Shown piece after piece: positions 10,301-20,900 of a stretch of 64,000 bases of DNA. A program made the position numbers and the translations under genes. Numbering within the stretch: the first letter of the stretch is position 1; every line of letters starts with the position of its first letter. Origin of the DNA: Paracyclopina nana (taxonomy: Eukaryota > Arthropoda > Copepoda > Cyclopoida > Cyclopettidae). The stretch spans positions 5,828,001 through 5,892,000 of the forward strand of contig JAGUCH010000003.1 in assembly GCA_019096065.1 (NCBI GenBank), in the 5' to 3' direction. Below the pieces are notes generated by a model, which saw nothing but the letters and a program-made list of their open reading frames with translations, made no database searches and was not told where the DNA came from.

Positions 10301-12832
10301 GAGAAGAGGCTCGAATGCTGCCATGATTGCAGCGGTCAAGCCTCGCACAAAGAGCGGTGGAAGCGACATGATGTCCAGGCTCCGGAGCAACAGCCTCTCA
10401 GAGAATAGCCCCGAAAAAGCCAAAGTGAGGCATGCAACAGCAGCCATTGCTGCGTCAGGCGTTATGCAGCCTCTGAGCACCTACTCCGACCATGACAAAC
10501 TCGACAAAATGATGAACTTTCACGGGGAGCTGAGTGAAACTTGCGTTGACATTCTGGCCACCTACATGTTTGCGAACGTAGCCGTCAAGCCCAAACGCAT
10601 GCCAACGGCGGAATTCTTGCTGAAAAATGGCCAAAAGTTATCCTGGGTTATTGGAACAAAAATCGTTACAGTGACGACAAGTACTTGTGATCAAACAACG
10701 AACAGAGGTGCTTTGTGCGATCGTTGCTATTTGGTGTGCACGCAAGGCAAAAGTGAAACATCAGGTGTGCGCCACAAGTCTTCAGAAGTCATTGGCAACA
10801 ATCCTGCGGAGCAAGCTAGCGGCGAGTCTGATGTCACCAGGAGAAGGCACATGTCGGACGCTCCAATTGGGAGCCCCATCAAGGGTCCTCCGGTGGGCTT
10901 ATTGGCCCGCAGAGATTCTGGCGAAAAAGTTCAGGAACTGTCTCAGCCACCGAAAGGCCAAGATATGTCACAGCTGGAGGCTCTGTTAGACATGCAGGAA
11001 AATGAAAAGAAGGTATCCGAGCTGTGCTCCTGTTGGTGCAACGGTTGGGCGGAAATCCACGTGAGGCGTCCGAGCGGAGATGTGTCGTGGATGATGAGGA
11101 CTCAAAACGCCTCTTTAACTAGTGAAAGCCACGCAGAGTTTCCATTGACCGATCTGACATCTCTCTTCCATCCTGATAAGGAACAGCCTTCCCAAGGACT
11201 TCTTGGTGCGAATGAGACCACGTCAATCTTTGCTCGCGGTCGCACAGCCTCTGATAGCTCCAACTCGGCTCCTTCATCCCCTGTGAAAGAAATCAAGCGG
11301 CCAGAATTTGGAGAGCTTTCTCCTAGCCACGACTCTACTAAGAGTCCTCTGTCCAAGACCCTTTCCTCCCCTGATAGCGGCAACAAGGGCAGCGATCCGA
11401 ACAGCAATAAGCAGAGCTATGATCCTATCCCTGAGGTTGAGGATGAAGAAGAACGTCAGCACGATTCACTTCGTCGTCGAACCAGCCTTCAAACGTCTCA
11501 CTCATCCCTTGCATCTGGTGCAGAAGAAAGTGTTGCTGACGTTCCTCCTGGATATGCTCTCGCTACTCCGCCTAGAACTCCTCACTTGCCGCCCAATCTC
11601 CTTAACAAGACTCCAAGGAATCGTGTTGAGGCTCTCCAAGCTGGGAGCTACGGGTCGTCGGGTGATATGCGAAATCGGGCTCACACCATTTCAGGACCCA
11701 GCCCTCGTAGATCTGGAGACAAGCCGTTCTTTAACCCTTCATCGTCAGGGGGCTTCCCATCCAGGTCTTCTGAGCCTTCTTCTGGTACTTCGTCTAAAAT
11801 GGACCGAGTCACGGGAATTTCTCCGCAATTTGTATTCCTCGCTTTGTACAACTCGAAGTGCCTGGATGCGGGACAAGAGAAACCAATGCTCATCAACTTG
11901 TCCAACAAAAGCATCGAGTCGAGCCTCAAGAGTCTTGACCTCATTCACCCGTAAGTTGCAAAGGAATTTAGTGAATTACCACGTTTCAATTAATATTTTT
12001 GGTTCAGACACGAGACGCACAAAATCGGCGTTTTGTATGTTGGACCTGGTCAGTCCGACAACGAAACTGGGATTTTGGCTAATCAATTTGGGTCACTGAG
12101 GTACACGAACTTCCTACATGGTCTCGGGTCTCTCATTTGCCTCAAAGACGTCGACCCCAAAGTGACTTTTCTCGGCGGCCTCAATCATGAGGAGGGTGAT
12201 GGGGATTTTGCATACATGTGGGAGGACGATGTCATGCAAGTCATTTACCATGTTGCCACTCTTATGCCCAATCACCCTGAGAAGGATCCGAATTTCAACA
12301 AGAAGAAGCGTCACATTGGTAACAATTTTGTGGCCATTGTCTACAACAATGCTGGCGACAACCAAGTTTACAAAATTGGAACTGTAAGGGGTCAGTTCAT
12401 ATATGCTTGCGTGGTCATCACACCTCTTGAGCAAGGTTCTAACCGGGTAGAAATACAATGCAGACCTGAGCTGGACGAGCCATTGGAGCATATCAAGGTA
12501 CATTTTTAGAAAGAAAATGTCTTCTTTTTCTTTTTAGTAATTAAGCGTCTTTCCCGCAGGATGCGAAAATCGTCAGCGATCGGAATCTTGCTGTTCTAGT
12601 GAGGCAAGTTGCTCTTCATTGCAACTTGGCTGCTCAAATTCAGCGGTCTGTTTCAACAGGACGTGAGCCATATGCCTCCAACTGGTTAGAGAGGCTAAGA
12701 GCCATCAAGCGAATCCGAGATAAAGTAACAAATGAAGCTGAATCTTGTCAAGATTCAAAAGCTGCCGACAGCCACAAGCCAAACAATGCAGCAGCCTATG
12801 ATTTCACAAAATCGGTGCTTCGAAAAAATTAA
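7336..12832 (+). CDS. TSC2: Tuberin, Rheb GTPase-activating protein
   Basis: Five exons: 7336..7391, 7441..8652, 8714..11950, 12008..12497, 12560..12832 (introns 49, 61, 57 and 62 bp), giving 1755 aa, close to vertebrate tuberin. With TSC1, tuberin turns off Rheb and so restrains mTORC1. Seen: the N-terminal HEAT-like region with LLGTHQGHSALYSLCQIL and GAVFFVGMGLWG; the tuberin domain with LAHHVIIMWFLKCRLAFR; a long Ser-rich linker; and the RapGAP-type catalytic domain starting HKIGVLYVGPGQSDN. It includes the KKRHIGNNFVAIVYN helix whose Asn (first N of GNN) corresponds to the family's catalytic asparagine thumb. The C terminus keeps the DRNLAVLVRQVALHCNLAAQ block. All junctions preserve frame and match the family without gaps. 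Confidence 0.95.
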
Positions 12833-13212
12833 GTTTATCAATTATTTCATTTCAATTGAATGTTTCAATGAAATTTGCTTCGAAACTTACTTTCACTACT
12901 TTCATTGTTGCACCATCATGTAGGCTGGACCTTTCCTTATAGTGAAAATATAAGCAAGCTAGGAGTTCAACACAAGCACCTGTTATAGGTTATCATTGAA
13001 AATAACCAAACTGGTTGTCTACAAAAGTTAACACATTGACTTGGCAAAGGACCTAATATTTTCAACACCCAAGAATTATATATTTTCTGAAAGCGTGTGT
13101 CCCAACTCCCAAGGCCGGGTACTTTTGGCGAAAAAATAAAAATCCTGGCCAAGCGCTTCCAATAACATAAATTTTTTAAAAACATTTTGCGCAAAAACGG
13201 TTCATTTTTTAA

Positions 13213-13337
13213 GGATAATTAGCTTTAATGACCCCCCCACACACACTAAAATTCATAAATAAAGCTTATGCTAATTCATGATAATTAGCTTCAATGACCC
13301 CCACTAAAATTCAAAAATAAATCTTATGTTAATTCAT
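13213..13337. repeat. Tandem duplication, ~60-bp unit
   Basis: Copy 1 at 13213-13279 and copy 2 at 13280-13337 share GATAATTAGCTT..AATGACCCC, CACTAAAATTCA..AATAAA and CTTATG.TAATTCAT. They differ by a CA-rich insertion and a few substitutions. Confidence 0.7.
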
Positions 13338-14384
13338 AAAAAATCGCTAGAATGAACATGAACGGTGATAACGCCATGCTAAAAGTTGATTACTACCAAC
13401 TTGATTAATTTTTCATTATAATTTTGGTAGCAAATATCTCAATTTGAGTGCATTTCACAGACTTGCTTATGGAAAAAATGTTTTATCTCCTTTTTCCAGA
13501 GGGGGTCATTGCTATTGATAATCTCAAAAAATAATAAACTGTAAGTGCTAGACGTTGTTGAAAATTTTATGTCATGGGAAGCCATAGATTTTTAAATTAC
13601 CACCAAATGAAGTGGTAACCTTTCAGAAAATATATTTTACGAATTAATTAATTTAAGAATAATTTTTTTGGTGTTGTAAAGTGTTTGGGTTAGCACCTTC
13701 TTCAAGTCAATGTGTTATTAAGTGACTACCACCAAATAATAAAAAACCATTAGCGGAAAAGCATATCTTTAGAAAAGCGGTTTAAAAAAAAGAAAGCTGC
13801 CTTAAAAATTCGAATGATTTGCTCTTTGTTTTATATTTTCAGAGGTTTCTGCCAAAGCTTTTACATTCTCACGATTTTCTTGTACATGGGTACAAGAGGC
13901 AGAAAATTTCCTAGAGCTATGCAATATTGAAACTTTTTTTCTGTGCTGGTTGTTTTGAGTGGCTCTTTGCAGCTAGCATGTGGTGATTCAGAAAAGTGGG
14001 AGCTCATACAAATACTTATTTTTTACTTGTAGTCAAAAGCGTTATTTTTTGACAATCTTGAACTTTTTCTCATAAACTGCTGCTAAGCATATCGCTTTAG
14101 CCTTAAATTCGGAGACTGATTTTCCATTTCTTCTCTTAAGGGTGTTGCTAGCAATTGTAGACTGAAAGTTTTCAGTCTTGCTCATTATGATTAAAATGTA
14201 GACGAATCATGCAACAACCGAATAATTTTGATTCAATCAACTCTCTTATCGATAATTGAGGTACATAAGGCATATAAGGTTAACGCCAATGCGTACGTCA
14301 AAGCTTTCTAAAAAGCTTTTGTTATTTACAGTAGATTTACATTCGGGTATCCTTAAGAAGCTGTCTAATTATTTTATTGGTTCC

Positions 14385-14885
14385 TGGAAAGGTTTTAACC
14401 TATTTCTCAACCAACTTAATATTATACATTTTCTGAAAGCTATTGATAAGGGGATTCCAAAGGTGTTAACTATTTCCATCAATTACCCCCACTAAAATCG
14501 GAAAATGAAAATATTATATTTTATGAGCATTTTTTTATATCTGCCATGGTTTCAAAGTTACTGCACTTTGCTAAATGACAGCCCTTTTTCAGCTTCCAAA
14601 TGATGGAAATATCATAAGTACATTGTAACTTTAAAATGAAGTCCAAATTCAATTTAGTATTAAATATATAATGTTTATTTTCCAATTTTAGAGGTGGTAA
14701 TTGAAGCGCATTTTTGCTGTACCATGTAAAATGAGAGCGCTTGCGGTTTTTTAAACTTGAATGTTATGGGAAGCTACGACAGGGGATTTTAGGGTTTACA
14801 CCATTGGAATCCCCTTATCAATGGCTTTCAGAAAATTTGTAATGTAAAGTTGGTTGAGACAGTTTAGGTTGAAACATCACCAGTA
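14385..14885. repeat. Large inverted repeat (foldback element remnant)
   Basis: The left arm, about 14385-14530 (TCTCAACCAACTT, TTTTCTGAAAGC, ATTGATAAGGGGATTCCAA, CAATTACC, AATTGGAAAAT-like), recurs inverted at about 14680-14885. The arms are roughly 145-200 bp at an estimated 80% similarity around a spacer of about 150 bp. No coding sequence. It is probably a MITE; the exact ends are uncertain. Confidence 0.6.
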
Positions 14886-14986
14886 ACACTGTATACCAAA
14901 CTTGTACCAAAAGCATGGATGGCTAATTTTTATATCTCGTTAGAAAAATTTTTCGAATTTGTGCAGAATGCACGAAACGTTGCATC

Positions 14987-15186
14987 TGTAGGGGTTCGAA
15001 CACTCTGAGACCTACGCGTTACACCTTACTAACTTATAGCTTATAAGACTCCATCTTAGTTGGAAGGATATATGTCGTCGAGCTGTTTGCTCGCGCATAG
15101 TCGTTTATTTACTGCTGTACAATTGTAGTGCTACCGCACGAGAAGGAGGCGAGAGCGCAGGTACGCAGGCTCGGGATCCTGCTACA
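14987..15186 (-). repeat. 3' LTR (right LTR of minus-strand element)
   Basis: 200 bp, begins TGTAGGGGTT and ends CTGCTACA. It is identical by eye to 24961-25160. The element's polypurine tract abuts its inner edge. Confidence 0.95.
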
Positions 15187-15197
15187 ATTTCCCCCTA
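15187..15197 (-). other. Polypurine tract
   Basis: Read on the minus strand this is AGGGGGAAATT, directly next to the LTR, the standard priming site for plus-strand DNA synthesis. The stop codon of the last env-like frame (15195-15197) overlaps it. Confidence 0.8.
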
Positions 15198-17653
15198 TTG
15201 AAGCGTGGCCGTGTCCTCACGGCGCAATGCTGGCACCCTATGTCGGGGGGATCCCGTGGCCGGAAGTACAGGGGAGATAGGTGGACCGGCGGTCGCTCCT
15301 CCTTCCATCGGTGACTTCAGGGGCGTCGAGGTCGCGGAGGCCACAGTATTGGGCGCCGGGGCCGAGGGGAGCACAGCCATAATGTAGTTATGCATGGTCT
15401 CGTTCTGCCTCGCCAGCGCGTCGACCTGTGCCTGTAGGTTCCGGTAGAGGCCGTCTTGTTCTTTAAATAGAGCCTCCTTCATGCGTTGGCGGAATCCAGA
15501 CCGGCGGGGTCCATCGGTTTCTCCTGGTTCTGCGACCCCGTACTTAGGGGGTGCCTCGTCGTCATCTTCTTCGTCTCCGTCGCTGAGGGCGGCCAGTGGG
15601 TACGCCTCGGGTCCTTCCTGGTTCCGAGGTCGGCGCCTGCCGCGTGTCGGGGGTTGATCCTCGTCATTGTCGTCCCCGCCAGGGAACAGGATCTGGTCGT
15701 GCCCAAGGTTGGTAAGCATCCGCCACGGCATTTCGACCATAAGGAAGGCTGTATGCCACAGAGCCAAGAACATCCACCAACCCAGTCCGCGCCGTCGGTA
15801 CAGGATGATCATCCGGATGACGGCTCCGAGGATCAACTTGATCAGGCCGATGGTGATGAGAGCCCCGGTGAAGTAGGAATAATACTTCCCTACTGAGCTG
15901 AAGAAAGGAATAATTGCGCTGCCGACATGATCCACCATTTGATCAATGTCTTCCTGTGTCCATAGCGTAGTCGACCTGCTGCCCGTGATAAGCGAGTTGT
16001 GGAGCACGTTACTAGTGATAGTGTTCACCACGGCCTCCCGACTGCTAAACAAGTGGAGGTAGAGGATATGGTTGGCCCGCTGTTCCGCCGAGAACACTCC
16101 ACCCCTAGTCCTCGACTGATGTCGTAGTGTCCGCTCCGGGGAGCCGCGTCCGACATGGGGTTGAGTTGCGTAGGGGCAATACAGGCGTGGATCTGGGGGT
16201 GGCACACATCCACTGATTGTGGATCTTCCATTTAATCGGGGTGATGGAATCGCATGGGACCACGCTGGGCCGGTCAGTCAGCACAAAGGAGAGAGGGTCC
16301 GCAAATCGTGTCTCGTTGTTCACCAGCACGGAATCTCCTGTGTGCAGTTCGCAATAGACCTGGTGACGGCTTGCACCGGGTAGCAGGAGGTAACATAAGC
16401 TACAGCCCCGGCACGGGTGACTAGATGGCCGGGTCCGTGGCTATCAAGGGTGGCGTACGATGAGGAGCCGGAAGCCATACTCTGAAGCTTGGAGTGCAGG
16501 ATCGATCGTTCGTTCTTGCAGATAAGTTCTTGGAGGAACTTGAATCTGTCCTGGATATGCAGCGCATGCTGCGAATGCACGAATGCCAGCTGTGTCTGTA
16601 TATTCGCACCGTCCATGTCCTCCGGGTGAAGGTACTTGGCTTGGAGGGGTCCATCCCCGGGTCCCACGATCAAGACAGCGAAGTCGCGGAGCTGAGTGGT
16701 GAACAGCCGCCGCTGGCACATGGACTGCACGCCCTTGAGGACGAATCCCGCGAACCGCGATTCTTCTTCGTGGGCGAGGAGGAGCAGGTCTCCTAGGTGA
16801 CCCGCGTTGCCGCTGAAGCTGGACGAGTTGCGGTGAGGGTACAGAACGGCCGGCCCCTTGTATACTTCGCTCAGTTCATCTTCGCAGCGGGGGGTCTTGC
16901 GCTTAGGCCACACAATGGTGCCTTCGGCGTCGTCCTGCACGATCAAGTCCTGGAAGTTGGCTGTAAGGTGGTTGGAGAAGACCACCCGCCCATTGGCCGT
17001 GTTTAGCTTCCTCAGATCGGTTCCACCAACGCGTGGATCGTGGTGGTTTCATACGATTTGTAGAATGTCACGCCACCACTGGTGAAAGTAGTCGTCGTGC
17101 ACTTGTGGTCCTTATCGAGCCCACCCTTGGAGAAGTACGACAGGGACACGGGGGTATTGAGCGTGACTTGGACCTTCTTATCCTCCACCAGCAGGAAGCG
17201 TTTCTCGGCGGCGTCTCGACAGGCTTGCGGCGTTACCAGGTAGGGCCTATTTACATCCGTCATTTGACTCCCATAACTGATGCTATCGTATCCACAGCGG
17301 GTAACTTCCCGCGATATGTGCACTCGGCACCGGTATGCCTTGACGGAGAGGGTCGAGGCCGTCTGCAGTACCTGAATCGTGATATTAACCGGCGACTGGT
17401 AAGAGCTGCGAATATCTTCACAGAGTTCAGGCTGGCTCAGGTCGATAGCTTCGTGCATGGCATCTGGATGCGCGCAGTCATAGGTGGTGAACGAGGTCAC
17501 CTTGGCGTCTGGGGTGTACAAATCGGCTGGTCGTGGTGACTGCCCCGGGAAGGCTGCTGCTTGGGCCACCTCGTTGAGGAGGATCCAGTAGCTGTATCCA
17601 AAGAAGACGAGGAGCATCAGCGTGGGACTGCACAAACAATGACCTGGATGCAT
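15195..17653 (-). pseudogene. Envelope glycoprotein-like gene, broken by frameshifts
   Basis: Open frames at 17653..17012, 16985..16320 and 16205..15195, plus a short bridging frame within 16329..16105, together cover what looks like one class-III-like fusion glycoprotein gene of roughly 800 codons. Seen: an N-terminal hydrophobic signal segment; a cysteine-rich ectodomain with TTYDCAHP and CGYDSISYGS motifs, which remind me of chuvirus-type glycoproteins captured by invertebrate retrotransposons; and in the last piece a membrane anchor (GALITIGLIKLILGAVI) and a second hydrophobic stretch, then an acidic cytoplasmic tail. At least three frame changes, near 17010, 16325 and 16195, interrupt it; the one near 16195 lies in a run of five Cs. 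Because gag and pol are intact and the LTRs identical, these could be real recent lesions or assembly indels. Confidence 0.6.
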
Positions 17654-17973
17654 GGTGGACGTAGTACGTAGTGATGAGCTAGTGTACACTTTATAAACAC
17701 TTTATAAATTCCCTTCGCTAGGAGGTAGTTGGTTATTAACTCAGACTGCAAGAGAGAAGGTAAATGATTATTATACGCTTGTTTGTCTTGTTAGTGTTTG
17801 CGCCCGAATGTCATGGTTTATATAGCATGAGCATGTGTTAATAATGCAGTTATGATACATATGTGATATGAAATATGGCATAAATGTGGCATAAATGTGT
17901 GTGCACCCCCCCCAACTTTGTCATGAGGGAGCAATATTGGTGCGTACTATAGTCTTTTTACACTTGGTTTGTA
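17654..17973. other. pol-env spacer of the LTR element
   Basis: About 320 bp of AT-richer non-coding sequence between the pol stop and the first env-like Met, with a duplicated TGGCATAAATGTG and a run of Cs. A splice acceptor for a subgenomic env message would be expected here. I cannot assign it. Confidence 0.5.
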
Positions 17974-20900
17974 TTAGTCCTGGAACACGTCGTCGCACGT
18001 TTCTGCGGTAGCTGCTGACGGTGCCGACGATGATGTTGAGTGAGAGGCCTCTTTGATTGGTGACGGAATGGTCGGTCGAAGAGGTAGTGGCCGCGGTTCT
18101 AGCGGTGGGAGCAGATACCTAGTTGCTTGATGCACGGTTGGCGGGTTGGCCTGCAAATGCTGCAGTGGCAACGTATCCTCGTCGGTCGTGCTTTTCCTGT
18201 CACCGCTGCGTGTTTTGGATCTAGACCGTTTGGTGACCGCCTCTGGTCCGCCTAAGAATCGCTCGGTGTCAGCCTGCAACATTTCTGCATTTGATCGTCG
18301 TTTCCTTTTCACCACTGTGCTAGTGCGTCTGGGCTCGTCTTCGTCTGTTGGAGGGCTTGGCAGTCGCGGAGTATTCTGTGGAGACTCATCATCCGGTGAG
18401 GATGGGCGTTCATCCGGATCGGATGGATACCGGGTGCAGTCATATTCAGGTATCGTGGGGTCGTCGTTGAAGGCCGGGATTGGGTCATCTCGGGCTTCTG
18501 GGAACCCATATTCTCTGTCCGTCGGGGCCACCGCATATTCATAAGGCACAGCGAGGTCATTAGCGGGCTCTGCCGCGACTTCATGTTGTGGGTCCGCGAG
18601 GAATTCGGCGGATTCGTCGCCTAACATGGACAGATCCAGATCCTCGGCCGGTGGTGCAGTAGACACGTTGCCTTGATCTTGGTCAGGTGGGATGTACAAC
18701 TTAAGGCGGTCTACCGAGACGACCTGGTTTCGAGCTCGAGCCCAAGACGGGTCTGGTGCTATTTCGTAAGTGAGCTCGTTCACTCGTTTTTCGATTGTCC
18801 AAGGTCCCGTCCAGAAGGTTTGTAGCTTTTTGGAGATGCGTGGAATAACCTTCGGGGTGAACAGCCACACTTTCTGTCCCACTATGAACGCACGCTTGTC
18901 CATGTGGTAGGCCCGTCGTTGTCGCTCGATCGAGTTTGAGATGTTTTTCCGTGCCCATTCGTGCGCCAGTTGTATTCGCTCCTTCAGCTGCTTGGCGAAT
19001 CGGCCTGCTTGCGTGGCCTTTGCTACAGCCGGCTGCGGGTCCCCAAAGATCAAGTCCAGGTTGGTCGACGGTTGGCGACCGAAAACCATTTCATATGGTG
19101 CCATGCCCGTGGAGCGGTTTTTGGTGGTACGGAGGACGAAGAGGGCGAAGGGAACGACCTCGGCCCAGTCCGCGTATCGACCCTTGACCATCTTCCTGAT
19201 GAGCTCGTTGAGATCCCGATGCGCCCGCTCGACCGGGTTGCTGCGCGGGTTGTATGAAGGAGTAGTGGTGGCTTGTATCCCAAGGGCCGCGCATACTTCC
19301 CGCATGAGATGGGCCGTGAAATGAGTCCCTTGATCGGTGTGTAGTCTCTCTGGAAGGCCAAATCTAGGGATGATTTCGGTCGTCAAAAACCGCACGGCTG
19401 TTTCAGCATCATTGGAACCGCACGGGAAAGCTTCGATCCATTTGGTGAAGACGCACTTAGCAGTGAACAAGTAGCGGTGACGGTTCGACGAAGGCTGGAA
19501 CGGCCCTATGTAGTCGAGGCTCAAGATCTGGAACGGGTAGCCCGCGTAATGCGATTTGAGGGTGTGCAATTGATTTTTCTGGCCCGGCTTGGACCGCTGG
19601 CAAAGAAGGCAGGACTTGACGACTTCATCGGCCAGACGTGTCATGCCTGGGAAGTAGAAGTGCTGAGCTGCCCTGTGGACCACGGAGTCGCGCCCTTGGT
19701 GTCCCATGGTGTCGTGTACGTGGCGGAGGCTGGCTTCCTGCCACTGGCGGGGCACCACCAGTCGCGAGGTTTGCCTCTTCCGATCCAGCAAGCGAAGAGC
19801 ACCTTGCCGATCCATGGTCATGGAACTTAGTTGTTCCAGTAGCACGCGACCTCGAGGCGATGCGGCGTTGAGGTTCTCCTGCGAGGGCGATTGTTTCAGT
19901 CGGACTAGCTGTCTCAAAAGGACCAGGTCGTCGTCCTCCTCCTGGGCCGCAGCCCACGCTTCCGGCTTCGTGGGAATCAGCTTGAGATTAGCCACCCGGA
20001 AAAAGTCATCATCAGAGACGTCTGAGCTGATATGGTCACCCCGCTGTGCCAGGTGGGGCGCTCGGCTGAGGGAATCTGCGTTGCCGTGCTTCACTCCTGC
20101 CCGGTGCACCACTTCGAAGTCGTAGTTGGAGATGGTGTCGAGCCATCGGCCCAGCATTCCCGTGGGCGCTTCCATGGAGCGGATCCAGAGGAGGGCCCGA
20201 TGGTCAGTGCGCAGGATGAAACGGCGGTGTTGCAGGTAATACTTGAATTGCTTGATGAAAATTATTACGGCCACCAGCTCGCCCTGATTAGCGGAATAGT
20301 TGCTTTGAGCGGCGTTCAGCTTCTTGGCGCCGTATAAGATGACTCTTTCCTTGCGATCTTGGACTTGGGAAAGGACCCCCCCAACAGCCCTGTTTTCTTG
20401 TGAGAAATCCGTGTCCAGGATGAAGGGGTTAGGCGAGGAAAAGTCCGGATAGGCCAGTACAGGCGCAGAGGTCAGCCTCTTCTTGAGCTCGTCGAAAGCG
20501 GCCCGGAACTCCGGGCTGGGTTGGAAAACATGGTTGTCGCTGGTGCCGTCGTCCTTGGAGAGCTTGTCCGACAGGGGCGCCGCGACATGTTGGTATCTCT
20601 CAATGAAGGATCGGTAATAATTGGCCTTGCCAAGGAAGATACGCAGCTGCTTCCTGGTGTTAGGCAAGGGCCATTCACGGATGAGGTCAATGTAGGCTGG
20701 CATGACCTCGAGGCCCTGAGGAGTGACAACATGCCCCAAGTATGTCACTCTGGATTGGAACAGGTGACATTTGGACGGCTTCAGCAGAAGTCCTGCTTTC
20801 TCGTGGGCCTGCAGCACCAGGCGCAAGTTGCGGAGGTGGGACTCGAAGTCGGTTGAATGGACTAAGCAATCGTCGAGGTATGGCAGGGCAACGTCCCATG

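Larger units (their letters stand above)
12833..14986. other. AT-rich intergenic region with diverged repeats
   Basis: 2.15 kb with no supportable gene. Open frames are short and in AT-rich sequence. It contains a tandem duplication (about 13213-13337) and a large inverted repeat (about 14385-14885), and ends at the LTR element. Confidence 0.7.

Noticed and set aside
15195..17653. Programmed frameshifting as the explanation of the split env-like gene
   Set aside because: Three separate shifts with in-frame stops within one gene and no slippery-site pattern make lesions or assembly indels more likely.
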